Of a stretch of 64,000 bases of DNA, positions 44,986 to 54,608 are shown piece after piece. Position 1 is the stretch's first letter, and each line of letters begins with the position of its first letter. A program made the translations under genes and the position numbers. The notes under the pieces were generated by a model. That model saw only the letters and a list, made by a program, of their open reading frames with translations, did not search any database and had not been told where the DNA came from. Source of the stretch: JAWLHJ01 sp039587535 (lineage in GTDB: Bacteria > Gemmatimonadota > Gemmatimonadetes > Longimicrobiales > Gaopeijiaceae); NCBI GenBank assembly GCA_039587535.1, contig JBDHIF010000012.1, forward strand, positions 73,659 through 137,658, in the 5' to 3' direction.

Positions 44986-45522
44986 TCAACGTGCTGCCCG
45001 GATCCGCAGCGGGATCATGAGCTCTCCCCAGTGGAGCCGAAGGTCGGCCGAGTCCCGGTCGGCCATTGGGAAATCGAAGGTTAGACTCTCGACGTGCGGT
45101 GCGGGATCGGGGGTGACGTCCATCCGCAGCGCGTCCTGTCCCTCGGGGTACGGGATGTGGAAGACGTCGTGCGCGTTGCTGAAGATCAGCGTCCACTGCT
45201 CCGGCCGAGGGATGGCCCAGATGCTGTACTTCCCGGCCGCCAGCGGCTCCCCTTCGATGAGGATGTCCTCGCTGACCTCGATCCGCGTCGCCTCGTTCGC
45301 GCCGGGATTCCAGATCGAGTCATAGGGTACGAGTTCTCCGAACAGCACTCTGCCGCGCGCCATGGGCCGGCCATAGACCACCCGTAGCTCGGTGGAGCCC
45401 ATGCGTTGGGCGACTTCGGCTGGCTGGCTCCCGCGGTTCGAGCCGTCGGGCAACCCACCGCAGGCCGAGGCCAGTAACAGGGCAGTGGCAAGCGCGGACA
45501 GGTGCGGGTGGGATCGAGCCAT
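44986..45522 (-). CDS. DUF2911 lipoprotein
   Basis: 178 residues with a lipobox (LLASAC, Cys21). The DUF2911 core is present: VVYGRPMARGR, FGELVPYDSIWNPGANEAT, IEGEPLAAGKYSIWAIP and WTLIFSN. DUF2911 proteins are common in Bacteroidota and relatives and have no known function. The start at 45522 has GAGG about 7 bases upstream; a start 8 codons earlier is less likely. Confidence 0.88.
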   Translation of the reverse strand: MARSHPHLSALATALLLASACGGLPDGSNRGSQPAEVAQRMGSTELRVVYGRPMARGRVLFGELVPYDSIWNPGANEATRIEVSEDILIEGEPLAAGKYSIWAIPRPEQWTLIFSNAHDVFHIPYPEGQDALRMDVTPDPAPHVESLTFDFPMADRDSADLRLHWGELMIPLRIRAAR

Positions 45523-45612
45523 GGGTGACCTCGTCAGCGGAATCATCGGTGGAAGATAGGATCCACTCCTCCGATCTGCGCTGCGTGGTCGGGGTTGCGC
45601 CGCCCCTTCCGG

Positions 45613-45642
45613 TTGCCCGTCGTGGGCTCACCGCGCTAGTCT
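45613..45642 (+). promoter_or_regulatory. possible promoter of the DUF4212/SSS pair
   Basis: TTGCCC (45613-45618), 18 bases, TAGTCT (45637-45642). This is weaker than the uvrA and purA promoters but of the same pattern, and lies 35 bases before the DUF4212 start. Confidence 0.35.
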
Positions 45643-45677
45643 GGCCGCGCCCTCCAAATCCCACACGCGAGGCAGCC

Positions 45678-46013
45678 ATGAAGCCCGACGACCCGACGAA
45701 GCCCGATTCCCGGAGGCCGCGCGAATCTGCCGCGGACCCCGCGGTCCGGGCTCGCCATGAGGCGTACTGGAAGCAGAACGTGCGGTATGTCGGTGCCCTG
45801 GTCGTCGTCTGGTTCGTCGTGTCCTACGGCTTCGGCATCGTCCTGGCCGAGCCGCTGAACAGCTTCCACCTACCGGGCACATCGTACCCGCTCGGCTTCT
45901 GGTTCGCCCAGCAGGGCTCCATCTACGTCTTCGTGGTGCTGATCTTCCTCTACGTCATACTGATGAATCGCCTCGACCGGCGTTTCGACGTAGACGAGGG
46001 AGGAGACGCGTGA
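45678..46013 (+). CDS. DUF4212 small subunit of a sodium/substrate symporter
   Basis: 111 residues. A hydrophilic N-terminus (about 30) is followed by YWKQNVRYVGALVVVWFVVSYGFGI, the DUF4212 hallmark, and a second membrane segment (FVVLIFLYVILMNRLDRRF). DUF4212 proteins always precede an SSS-family transporter and are thought to be its small subunit. The next gene starts inside the stop codon. Confidence 0.92.
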   Translation: MKPDDPTKPDSRRPRESAADPAVRARHEAYWKQNVRYVGALVVVWFVVSYGFGIVLAEPLNSFHLPGTSYPLGFWFAQQGSIYVFVVLIFLYVILMNRLDRRFDVDEGGDA

Positions 46014-47713
46014 ACGTCCAGTCTTGGACTTTCCTACTCGTGGCGGCGTCCTTCGCGCTGTACATCGGGATCGCGGTCTGGTCGCGTGCGGCTTCCACGA
46101 AGGACTTCTACGTGGCGGGCGCCGGCGTGTCGCCGCTGGCCAATGGGATGGCCACCGCAGCCGATTGGATGAGCGCCGCCTCGTTCATCTCCATGGCGGG
46201 CCTCATCTCGTTCATGGGCTACGACGGGTCCGTCTACCTCATGGGTTGGACAGGCGGTTACGTGCTCCTGGCCCTCCTCCTGGCGCCGTACCTCCGGAAG
46301 TACGGTGCGTTTACGGTCCCGGATTTCGTGGGCGACCGCTACTACTCTCAGACCGCGCGGATCGTGGCAGTCGTGTGCGCCATCTTCGTGTCGTTCACCT
46401 ACGTGGCCGGCCAGATGCGCGGCGTGGGCATCGTCTTCAGCCGCTTCCTGGAAGTCGAAGTGACGACGGGTGTCCTCATCGGCATGGCCATCGTCTTCTT
46501 CTACGCCGTCCTCGGGGGCATGAAGGGGATCACCTACACTCAGGTGGCGCAGTACTGCGTCCTCATCTTCGCCTACATGGTCCCGGCCATCTTCCTGTCG
46601 CTGCTCATCACGGGGACGCCCATCCCGCAGCTTGGGCTGGGGGGCGTCGACCAAGCGTCGGGGATGCCTCTGTTGGAGCGCCTGAACGGGCTGCACCAGG
46701 AGCTCGGATTCGCACCATATACGGACGGGACCAAGTCCACGCTCGACGTCTTTTTCATCACCGCGGCGCTCATGGTGGGCACGGCTGGGCTCCCCCACGT
46801 GATCATCCGGTTCTACACGGTGCCTCGGGTGCGAGACGCCCGAATCAGCGTTGGATGGGCGCTGGTGTTTATCGCGCTTCTGTACACGACGGCGCCGGCC
46901 GTGGCGGTCTTCGCACGGGCGAACCTCCTCCAAAGCGTCTCCGAGACGCCGGTAGAGCAGGTGCCCGAGTGGTTCACGAATTGGGAGCAGACGGGCCTGG
47001 TGAGTCACGAAGACCTGAACGGGGACGGGCTCATCCAGTTCACCGGTCCGGCGTCGCCGGTGGCCAACGAGCTTACCGTCGATCAGGACATCATCGTGCT
47101 CGCGAACCCGGAGATCGCCGGGCTGCCGGACTGGGTGGTAGGCCTGGTGGCCGCCGGAGGTCTCGCCGCGGCTCTGTCGACCGCCGCCGGTCTGCTGCTC
47201 GTGGTCTCGTCGGCGGTGAGTCACGACCTCTTGAAACGGGCCATCAAGCCCGACATCACGGAGAAGGGTGAGTTGGTCGCGGCGCGGATCGCCGCGGGGG
47301 TCGCCGTGGTGGTGGCCGGGTATCTGGGGATCAATCCGCCGGGCTTCGTGGCGCAGGTGGTGGCGTTCGCCTTCGGGCTGGCCGCGTCTTCCTTCTTTCC
47401 GGTCATCATCCTCGGGATCTTCTCGAAGCGCACGACTCGGGAGGGCGCCGTCCTGGGCATGATCACCGGCATCACGTTCACCGCGGCCTACATCGTCTGG
47501 TTCAAGTTCGTGCATCCGGAGATGAACAGCGCGGAGCACTGGTGGCTCGGTATCAGCCCGGAAGGGATCGGCACCGTCGGGATGCTACTCAACTTCGCCG
47601 TGACCCTGACGGTCTCCCGTCTTACGCCGGAGCCACCCATCCACGTACAGGTACTGGTGGACCTCATCCGGGTGCCTCGCGGTGCCGGGGAGGCGCACGA
47701 GATCGAGGCCTGA
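46010..47713 (+). CDS. SSS-family sodium:solute symporter, large subunit (ActP/VC_2705 type)
   Basis: 567 residues and about 13 membrane segments. It has SSS landmarks: FYVAGAGVSPLANGMATAAD near 30-50, a GYDGSVYLMGWTGGYVLLALLLAPYLRKYG-type segment, and TAGLPHVIIRFYTVPRVRDAR near 265. An inserted loop around 315-355 (NGDGLIQFTG) is typical of this subfamily. Substrates of relatives are short carboxylates such as acetate; here it is not known. A GTG start overlaps the DUF4212 stop by 4 bases, with GGGAGGAGA upstream. Confidence 0.93.
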   Translation: MNVQSWTFLLVAASFALYIGIAVWSRAASTKDFYVAGAGVSPLANGMATAADWMSAASFISMAGLISFMGYDGSVYLMGWTGGYVLLALLLAPYLRKYGAFTVPDFVGDRYYSQTARIVAVVCAIFVSFTYVAGQMRGVGIVFSRFLEVEVTTGVLIGMAIVFFYAVLGGMKGITYTQVAQYCVLIFAYMVPAIFLSLLITGTPIPQLGLGGVDQASGMPLLERLNGLHQELGFAPYTDGTKSTLDVFFITAALMVGTAGLPHVIIRFYTVPRVRDARISVGWALVFIALLYTTAPAVAVFARANLLQSVSETPVEQVPEWFTNWEQTGLVSHEDLNGDGLIQFTGPASPVANELTVDQDIIVLANPEIAGLPDWVVGLVAAGGLAAALSTAAGLLLVVSSAVSHDLLKRAIKPDITEKGELVAARIAAGVAVVVAGYLGINPPGFVAQVVAFAFGLAASSFFPVIILGIFSKRTTREGAVLGMITGITFTAAYIVWFKFVHPEMNSAEHWWLGISPEGIGTVGMLLNFAVTLTVSRLTPEPPIHVQVLVDLIRVPRGAGEAHEIEA

Positions 47714-47833
47714 GCCTCGGTGGGGTCGACGGAACAGAGAGCGGCTCCCACGCTCTCTGGCGGGGTCAGCGAGAGCCGGTAGGAGAGCCCTGGACTCCCG
47801 ACGGGCCGAGACCCGTCGTGGCGCCCCACCCCC

Positions 47834-47880
47834 TTGACCTGAGCCCTTCAGGCCAACAGTATAGCCTGAACCATTCAGGC
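47834..47880 (+). promoter_or_regulatory. padR promoter with overlapping operator palindromes
   Basis: TTGACC at 47834-47839 with a -10 candidate around 47857-47865. A perfect GCCTGAA-N3-TTCAGGC palindrome lies at 47864-47880 and a second CCTGA/TCAGG pair at 47838-47852. The palindromes cover both promoter boxes and the likely start, as expected for autorepression by the PadR protein encoded 31 bases downstream. Confidence 0.6.
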
Positions 47881-47911
47881 AACCGAACGGACGACGCGCC
47901 GGAGGAACGAC

Positions 47912-48253
47912 GTGACATCAACGCCCATGGGACCCCTCCAGGGAACACTGGAGCTTCTCGTGCTCAAGTCTCTCGAGGCGGCCGGCCGGATGCACGGCTT
48001 CGGGATTCTGGACTGGATGCGGCGGACCACGGGCGACGAGATCGTGGTGGAGGACGGGGCCCTCTATCACGCGCTCCACCGGATGAGCAAGCGCGGCTGG
48101 CTGGAAGCCGAATGGGGTGTGTCCGAGAAGGGGCGTCGGGCACGCTACTACGGCCTGACCCAGAAGGGCCGGGCTGCGCTCGCCGAAGAGGAAGAGCGAT
48201 GGTCCCGGTATGTGACCGCCGTGGCGCGTATTACCCGCGCCGCGCCGGCCTGA
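47912..48253 (+). CDS. PadR-family transcriptional regulator
   Basis: 113 residues with the PadR winged helix: GPLQGTLELLVLKSLEAAGRMHGFGILDWM (in part), VEDGALYHALHRMSKRGWLEAEW, RARYYGLTQKGRAAL. This short PadR type, without a long C-terminal dimerisation domain, is typically paired with ADOP-type permeases and represses its own operon. It is followed at once by such a permease. The GTG start at 47912 fits the family N-terminus. Confidence 0.93.
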   Translation: MTSTPMGPLQGTLELLVLKSLEAAGRMHGFGILDWMRRTTGDEIVVEDGALYHALHRMSKRGWLEAEWGVSEKGRRARYYGLTQKGRAALAEEEERWSRYVTAVARITRAAPA

Positions 48254-48263
48254 GCGCCTGCGT

Positions 48264-50987
48264 ATGTCTCTGTTCCGAATCCGTCGCACCCTCCAGGCCA
48301 TCGCCCGGGCCGTGGACCCGTCCGACGAGGTGGATGCCGAGATCCAGCACCATCTGCAGGAGGTGGCCGACCGGCTGGCGGAGCAAGGAATGACGCCGCA
48401 GGACGCCCGGAGCGAGGCAGAGCGACGCTTCGGGAGCGTGCGCGGCCATAAGGAAAAGCTCGTGTGGATGAACCGGAGGGGGATGGCGATGCGGAGAGGG
48501 GTGGAGATAGGACGGCGAGCCACGGGTGAGCTGCGCCAAGCGACGAGGGGGCTCTTACGGAACCCGGGATTCTCCCTGGGCGTGCTCGCGACGCTGGCGC
48601 TGGGGATCGGGGCGAACGGCGCGATGTTCGCCGTCACTGACCGAATCCTACTGCGGGCTCCCGACCACATCGTGCGACCGGACGAGGTCCGTAGAGTGCT
48701 CACGCTTAGGGCCGGGATCGACGGCAACCCCTCATACGGAAGCTCCCTGACCTACCCGGACCTGGACGACGTCCGGGGCGTGGGCGGCTTCGTGGGAGCG
48801 GGGGGGTACTCCGGACCTCGCCAGCGGACCATGGGCAGCGGGGATCAGGCGAGCCGCGTCGAGACCGCGGGAGCGAGCCACGATTTCTTCCCTCTCCTTG
48901 GTGTGGAGGCGGCTCTCGGTCGCTTCCCGTCCCCCGAGGAGGATCAGGTCGAAGCGTCACCGACCGCGGTTCTCGACTGGGATTTCTGGCAAGCCGACTT
49001 CGGTGGCACACCCGACGCCCTCGGGCGGATCATCAAGATCGACGGGGTCGACTTCACGGTCATAGGGGTCGCGCCGCGAGGCTTCACGGGCGTGGACAGG
49101 AGCCGGGTGGACGTGTGGGTCCCACTCACCGCCTACGGAATGCTGCAGTGGGGTGACTATGACTTCCACGACAGCCGCGGCTTCTCGTGGATGCGCGTCG
49201 TCGCACGTGTCGAAGACGATGCCCGGCTCGCCGCGGCCGAAGCGGAGGCCACGGGTGTTCACCGGGCGGGACGTGAGGAGGAGATCTCCGAAGGCTGGTA
49301 CGATGCGAACGCGCGCGTGGTGACGGCTCCGCTGATGGCCGCGCGTGGCCCTCTGGCGTCGGATGAGTCCAGAGTGGCGCTCTGGCTGTCGGGCGTGGCG
49401 CTTCTCGTCCTGCTCATCGCCTGCGCGAACGTCGCGAACCTGCTCCTGGCGCGTGGGGAGCAGCGGCGTCGAGAAGAGGCCGTGCGCCTCTCGTTGGGGA
49501 TCTCCAGGGGCGCACTGCTCCGAGGTGCCATCCTGGAGGCCGTACTCCTGGCCGCCGCCGGGGGCGTGCTGGCTCTCGGCATGGCTCATTGGGGGGCCGT
49601 GGGCATCCGCGACACCCTCATGCCGGAAATCCACTGGGCCGGTTCCGCGGTGGACGCGCGGCTGGGCGCCTTCATGGCGGCCGTGGCGTTGCTGGCCGGG
49701 CTCGCGGCGGGGATCGGCCCGGCGATACGGAGTGCTCGCGCGGACGTGGCGGCGCAGCTGCAGAGCGGTGGAAGGGGGAGCGCGGGGCGGCGGTCCCGCT
49801 TGAGGAGCGGACTCGCGGTGGCTCAGGTGACCTTTTCGGTGGTGCTGCTGGTGGGTGCCGGTCTCTTCGTGCGGAGCCTGGCGGAGGTTCGCAGCCTCGA
49901 CCTTGGCATGGACGTCGACCGGCTGGCCGTGGCCCAGCTCGAGGTCGAGGGCGCGATGCCGGTGTTCGGTGAGGAGCCGGACCAATGGCGCCTGGAGAAC
50001 ACCGCGCTGTACGAGGAGGCGGCCCGCGTCGCGCGTGGCGTACCCGGAGTCCAGTCGGTGTCGCTCACCATGGCGCCGTTCGGGTGGTCGTTCTCGGGAG
50101 GGATTCGCGTGCCCGGGTTCGACTCGATTCCCAGGCTTCCCGGAGGCGGCCCCTACTACATCGTCACGGACGAGCACTACCTGCCCACGCTCGGGATCGA
50201 GGTGGTTCGCGGCCGGGGCTTGGAAGCCCAGGACCGGGCCGGAGCCTCGCGAGTGGCTGTGGTCAGCGAAACGATGGCGCGGACGCTGTGGCCGGATGAG
50301 GGGGCGCTGGGTCAATGCTTCTACCAAGGGGAGGGGGAGGACACGCCGTGCACCACCGTGGTCGGCGTGGCCGAGGACGTGACCCGGGGCTCCCTCGAAG
50401 AAGCGCCACACATGGCGTATTACGTCCCGTTGACGGAGGACAGCCCCTCACCGCGAGGGATGTACATACGCGCCTCCGGCGATGCGGCTGCCGTGGCATC
50501 GGCCCTCGCCGGTCCGCTCCGGTCCTTTTCGCCGCGCGTGAGGTACGCCGGGGTTGGCACACTCCGCGAGGCGTTGGATCCGCAGGCACGGGCCTGGTCC
50601 CTCGGCGCCACCCTGTTCACCCTGTTCGGTGTGCTGGCCTTGCTCGTGGCGGGTGTAGGGCTCTACAGCCTTCTGGCGTTCGACGTGGCCGACCGCACGC
50701 GGGAGCTGGGTATCCGCTCGGCCCTCGGCGCCAGCAAGCAGGGGCTGCTGCGGGGCGTAGTGCTGCGGGGCGTCGGGCTCGCGACCTTGGGCGTGGTGCT
50801 GGGCACGTTGGTAGCCGTCGCCGCGGCACCCAAGGTCGAGAACCTCCTGTTCGGTGTCGGCGCTCGGGATCCGCTGGTTCTCGGCGGCGTGGCGATGGTC
50901 TTGCTCGCCGCGGGAGCCCTCGCGTCCTGGATCCCGGGGCTCCGTGCCACGGGCATAGATCCCATGGAGGCGTTGCGGGCCGAGTGA
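48264..50987 (+). CDS. ADOP-type ABC transporter permease (FtsX/MacB-like, duplicated)
   Basis: 907 residues. Residues ~1-75 are the soluble permease prefix (DAEIQHHLQEVADRLAEQGM...EAERRFG). The membrane segment at ~100 is followed by a MacB-like periplasmic domain (to ~370), an FtsX block with three membrane segments (~375-510), a second periplasmic domain (~520-770) and a second FtsX block (~780-900), ending DPMEALRAE. No ATPase gene is adjacent, as usual for these orphan permeases. The start lies 10 bases after padR. Confidence 0.93.
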   Translation: MSLFRIRRTLQAIARAVDPSDEVDAEIQHHLQEVADRLAEQGMTPQDARSEAERRFGSVRGHKEKLVWMNRRGMAMRRGVEIGRRATGELRQATRGLLRNPGFSLGVLATLALGIGANGAMFAVTDRILLRAPDHIVRPDEVRRVLTLRAGIDGNPSYGSSLTYPDLDDVRGVGGFVGAGGYSGPRQRTMGSGDQASRVETAGASHDFFPLLGVEAALGRFPSPEEDQVEASPTAVLDWDFWQADFGGTPDALGRIIKIDGVDFTVIGVAPRGFTGVDRSRVDVWVPLTAYGMLQWGDYDFHDSRGFSWMRVVARVEDDARLAAAEAEATGVHRAGREEEISEGWYDANARVVTAPLMAARGPLASDESRVALWLSGVALLVLLIACANVANLLLARGEQRRREEAVRLSLGISRGALLRGAILEAVLLAAAGGVLALGMAHWGAVGIRDTLMPEIHWAGSAVDARLGAFMAAVALLAGLAAGIGPAIRSARADVAAQLQSGGRGSAGRRSRLRSGLAVAQVTFSVVLLVGAGLFVRSLAEVRSLDLGMDVDRLAVAQLEVEGAMPVFGEEPDQWRLENTALYEEAARVARGVPGVQSVSLTMAPFGWSFSGGIRVPGFDSIPRLPGGGPYYIVTDEHYLPTLGIEVVRGRGLEAQDRAGASRVAVVSETMARTLWPDEGALGQCFYQGEGEDTPCTTVVGVAEDVTRGSLEEAPHMAYYVPLTEDSPSPRGMYIRASGDAAAVASALAGPLRSFSPRVRYAGVGTLREALDPQARAWSLGATLFTLFGVLALLVAGVGLYSLLAFDVADRTRELGIRSALGASKQGLLRGVVLRGVGLATLGVVLGTLVAVAAAPKVENLLFGVGARDPLVLGGVAMVLLAAGALASWIPGLRATGIDPMEALRAE

Positions 50988-51067
50988 GGTAGGGGCACCA
51001 TTTCGGCTGACTGCGCGTGGCCGAGGCCGGCGCGGTCGCCTCTCTTCTCGTAGCCCGGAGCCCGCTC

Positions 51068-53362
51068 GTGCGCCTGACTTTGATCCTCGTCGCCGCAATT
51101 CTCGTCCTGCCGGCGGCGCCTGTATCCCTCGAGGCACAGCAGCGCCCGCTCACCTTCCTCGACGTGCGGGAGATGAGTCAGGCGGGGGACTGGACGCCGA
51201 GCCCTGACGGCCGCTGGATGCTCTACAGCGTGACCACACCCGATTGGGTCGAGGACGAGAGCCAGTCGGACATCTACCTCGTATCTCTTGAAGAGGGGCT
51301 GACCTCGACCCGACAGCTCACCTTCACCACAGAGCACGACGAGGAACGCCCGGCCTGGGCGCCGCAGTCGGGTGTCATCGTCTTTTCTTCGAACCGCGAC
51401 GCGGACGCGGGTGAGGACGACGAAGACGAAGAGGATGGCCCCGCCGGTCGTCAGCTGTATGTCATGCGCGTGGATGGTGGGGAGGCTCGACGGATCACCT
51501 CCGACCCGAACGGCGTCTCCGACTTCGAGTTCAGCCCGGATGGGCGCTGGCTGGTCTACCGGGCGGGAGAGAGCGGCCGGGAGCAGCTTTACCGACTTCC
51601 CGGATCTATTCCCGCCGATGCGGAGCCGGTGACGCTCACCGATGGCGAGGCCGGAGTGGAGGACTGGGCCTGGTCTCCGGATGCCTCCCGGATCTACTTC
51701 ACGCGGCCGGACGACTTCGACGAGGCCGACCACCGCCGCGAGGAGCTCGGATTCACCGTGGACGTCCGAAACCAGGTGACCCCGTTGTCGAGCCTCTGGG
51801 CGGTGGAGGTAGCGTCGCCCCGCGAGCGGTTGCTCGAGGAAGACGGAAGCTACAGCGTGGACGGCTTCGAAGTGTCCGCGGACGGGCGCTGGATCGCGTT
51901 CATGGGCGGCTCGCCCGAGCGGTACGAACGCAACATCACCGGGGCTGGGCTCTACCACGATCCGTATCTCCTTCAAGTCGCCACCGGGGAGATCGAGCGG
52001 CTCACCGAGAACTACGAGGTCCGGGAGGGTACCCCGAGCTTCTCCCCGGACGGGCGCTGGATCGCCTTCTCGGCCCCGGACGATATGACCGGATATACCA
52101 TGACCGAGGACCGCGTCTACATACGCGCCGTCGAGGACCGCGGAGGGACGTTCCGGAAGCTGGGCGAGGACTTCGACAACAGCGCCGATATCGACTTCTG
52201 GTCCGACGACGGGAACACCGTCTACTTCACGACCGGAGTGAAAGTCACCCGACAGCTGCACGCTCTGGACATCGAGACGGGAGAGGTACGACAGGTGACG
52301 TTCGAGCGAGCCAGCCTGTCCGTGGACCGCGACGAGGACTCGGGCGTGTACCTCATCGACTACACCGATCCCAATACGTACGCCACCGTGTTTGTCGTGG
52401 ATGACATCGGGAAGGTGGCGGACCGATCCCGCTGGATTCAGCTGGTGGACGTGAACCCCTGGATCGAGGAAGAGATCGCGCTGGGTCGGGAGATCGAGGT
52501 GGAGTGGACCTCAACGGACGGAAAGACCGTCGGAGGCGTGCTCAACCTGCCCGTGGGCTATGAGGAAGGCGAGCGCTATCCGCTGATCGTGGCCATCCAC
52601 GGCGGACCGGCTTCGGCCGACGTGCTGCGCTTCAACGGAGGTTACGGGTCGCAGGTATACGCGGGAGCGGGCTACGCCGTGCTCAAGCCCAACTACCGTG
52701 GATCCAGGGGCTACGGGAACGCGCACCGCACCGACATCGTCGGCGACTACTTCACGCTGGGATACGAGGACATCATGTCCGGCGTGGACCACCTCATCGC
52801 CGAGGGAATCGTGGACGGCGACCGGATGGGAGCACTCGGATGGAGCGCCGGTGGGCACTGGTCCAACTGGATCCTCACCCAGACCGATCGCTTCAAGGCG
52901 ATCAGCTCCGGGGCCGGCACCATGAACTGGATCAGCATGTACGCGCAGAGTGACGTCCAGAGGAATCGCCAGTTCTATATCGGGGACGCGTTCCTCTACG
53001 ACGACTTCCAGCCCTACTGGGATCAGTCCCCGCTGAAGTACATCGAAAACGCCAGCACGCCGACCATGATCCATGTGGTGCTCGGCGACCCCCGTGTCCC
53101 CAGCCCGCAGTCCGTGGAGCTGCACATGGCGCTCAAGAAGCTCGGAGTGCCCACTGAGTTCTTCGTCTATCCCGGGGAGAGCCATGGGATTCCGGACTCC
53201 CGCAACCGGCTCGTGAAGTCGGTCAGCGAGATGGCCTGGATGGACTACTGGGTCCGAGGAATCGGTGACGGCTTCGACTGGAATCTGGTGCTGGAGACCT
53301 TGGACGCCTCCGTCCAAGCGGCCCAGGAAACCGACACCGACGACGGCTCGGGCGGCCGCTAG
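51068..53362 (+). CDS. secreted S9-family peptidase
   Basis: About 764 residues with signal peptide (RLTLILVAAILVLPAAPVSLEAQ). A TolB/DPP-like propeller with repeated SPDGRW motifs is followed by an alpha/beta-hydrolase. The nucleophile Ser ~593 is in GWSAGGHW, Asp in LGDPRVPSPQS and His in GESHGIPD. An Asp/Glu-rich loop (EDDEDEEDG) lies near 115-125. GTG at 51068 (GGAG upstream) starts right at the signal peptide; GTG at 51017 is an alternative. It follows the ADOP gene by about 80 bases and may share its transcript. Confidence 0.9.
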   Translation: MRLTLILVAAILVLPAAPVSLEAQQRPLTFLDVREMSQAGDWTPSPDGRWMLYSVTTPDWVEDESQSDIYLVSLEEGLTSTRQLTFTTEHDEERPAWAPQSGVIVFSSNRDADAGEDDEDEEDGPAGRQLYVMRVDGGEARRITSDPNGVSDFEFSPDGRWLVYRAGESGREQLYRLPGSIPADAEPVTLTDGEAGVEDWAWSPDASRIYFTRPDDFDEADHRREELGFTVDVRNQVTPLSSLWAVEVASPRERLLEEDGSYSVDGFEVSADGRWIAFMGGSPERYERNITGAGLYHDPYLLQVATGEIERLTENYEVREGTPSFSPDGRWIAFSAPDDMTGYTMTEDRVYIRAVEDRGGTFRKLGEDFDNSADIDFWSDDGNTVYFTTGVKVTRQLHALDIETGEVRQVTFERASLSVDRDEDSGVYLIDYTDPNTYATVFVVDDIGKVADRSRWIQLVDVNPWIEEEIALGREIEVEWTSTDGKTVGGVLNLPVGYEEGERYPLIVAIHGGPASADVLRFNGGYGSQVYAGAGYAVLKPNYRGSRGYGNAHRTDIVGDYFTLGYEDIMSGVDHLIAEGIVDGDRMGALGWSAGGHWSNWILTQTDRFKAISSGAGTMNWISMYAQSDVQRNRQFYIGDAFLYDDFQPYWDQSPLKYIENASTPTMIHVVLGDPRVPSPQSVELHMALKKLGVPTEFFVYPGESHGIPDSRNRLVKSVSEMAWMDYWVRGIGDGFDWNLVLETLDASVQAAQETDTDDGSGGR

Positions 53363-53378
53363 GAGTTCCCGGAGGCCT

Positions 53379-53882
53379 TCAGGGCCAACCGCGCACCAGG
53401 ACGACCCCTAGGAAGACCAGCGCCAGCGCCAGGACAGTGTTGACGCGTCCCATCCACGAGGCCATGCGGCGCAGCCGGATCGCTCCGGGTCCGCCCGGAT
53501 CCTTCCGCATGGCGGCCGTCGCTGCGGGGCCCACGTGGAAGTCGTGCGCGACGCTGATGCCGAGCACCAGTGCGAAGAGAAGAAGCTTCAGGACGATGGT
53601 GCGGCCGAACGGTGTGGCGAGCCACTCGGGATCTGTGAAGCTCGATGGCCGCACTCGCCGAAGCCAGAGGTTCAGCGACCCGGTAGCCAGAAGGGTGAGG
53701 AGGCATGCCCACCCCACCCACCGGAAGCGGACGCCCGTGTCTCGCAGGAAAGCGCCTGCCTCGGCGCGTTTCCCCGCGCGCAGCCATGGTACGACCACGA
53801 GGATCAGGAAGAACATGCCACCGAGCCACACGACCGCGGCGACGATGTGGAGGAAGACGGAAGTGATGTAGAGCCCTTGCAT
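53379..53882 (-). CDS. CopD-like integral membrane protein
   Basis: 167 residues with four membrane segments. LHIVAAVVWLGGMFF near 10-24, GSLNLWLR, and AHDFHVGP in the third segment are features of CopD/DUF4149-type proteins, where His residues may bind copper or haem. No CopC partner is adjacent. The ATG at 53882 starts the first membrane segment; the longer frame to 53948 adds unrelated residues. It ends 16 bases from the convergent S9 gene. Confidence 0.78.
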   Translation of the reverse strand: MQGLYITSVFLHIVAAVVWLGGMFFLILVVVPWLRAGKRAEAGAFLRDTGVRFRWVGWACLLTLLATGSLNLWLRRVRPSSFTDPEWLATPFGRTIVLKLLLFALVLGISVAHDFHVGPAATAAMRKDPGGPGAIRLRRMASWMGRVNTVLALALVFLGVVLVRGWP

Positions 53883-54053
53883 GGTGCTCGCGGTTCGGGG
53901 CGCGACGGGGACGAGGGTATTGGAACCTCCCTCGGCTGGTCGCGCCACCGCCCGCTTATGTTCGCCCGGCGGGTGGTGGGTCGGCCCACCGCGGACCCGC
54001 GCCGGGTGGTACGCCCTGACCCCCGGCTCGTGGATTCTACCGAGGGGGGGACG

Positions 54054-54452
54054 ATGGCGATCAACTGGATCGCGGTGGTGGTGGCGGCGGTGTCGACGTT
54101 TGTGCTGGGAGGGCTCTGGTACGGTCCGATCTTCGGAAAGGCCTGGATGACAGCGTCCGGGATGACCGAGGAGAAGGCGGCGCAGGGGAATATGCCGAGA
54201 ATCTTCGGTGTGTCCTTCGTCTTGCAGCTGGTGGCCGCCACGGTCCTGGCCGCCTTTCTGGGCCCCGAGGACGTCATGCCGTTCTGGCCCGCCGTGGCCG
54301 CAGCGGCGTCGGTCGGAATCGCCTGGGTCGCGCCCGCGTTCGGCGTGGTCTACTTGTTCGAGCAGCGATCATTCAAGCACTTCGCCGTCAACGCGGGCTA
54401 TCACGTCGTCTCGTTCCTCGTGATGGGTCTCATCATCGCCGCGTGGAGGTAA
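54054..54452 (+). CDS. DUF1761 membrane protein
   Basis: 132 residues with four membrane segments. The N-terminus MAINWIAVVVAAVSTFVLGG followed by LWYGPIFGKAWM is typical of DUF1761, a family of unknown function. A purine-rich ribosome binding site (GAGGGGGGG) precedes the ATG. Confidence 0.88.
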   Translation: MAINWIAVVVAAVSTFVLGGLWYGPIFGKAWMTASGMTEEKAAQGNMPRIFGVSFVLQLVAATVLAAFLGPEDVMPFWPAVAAAASVGIAWVAPAFGVVYLFEQRSFKHFAVNAGYHVVSFLVMGLIIAAWR

Positions 54453-54523
54453 GCCCCGGGGCGACCCTGGCGGCCCATCGCGGGTGAGAAGGCGTGGGCG
54501 ACCGGTCTGCCCGAGGGTCGCCG

Positions 54524-54552
54524 TTGAGTGCCCCGGAGCGTACGGGTAGCTT
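54524..54552 (+). promoter_or_regulatory. promoter of ffh
   Basis: TTGAGT (54524-54529), 17 bases, TAGCTT (54547-54552). The -10 hexamer and spacing are identical to the purA promoter. The leader to the ffh ATG would be about 50 bases. Confidence 0.5.
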
Positions 54553-54608
54553 GTGGGTCCTCATTCGGAGGCCGGCCCTCCGCGCTGAATCCCCCCGCCC
54601 ATCCCAGC

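Noticed and set aside
46034..47539. 501-residue minus-strand frame inside the symporter gene
   Set aside because: Charged His/Arg/Asp-rich mirror of a membrane protein; no start signal or family match.
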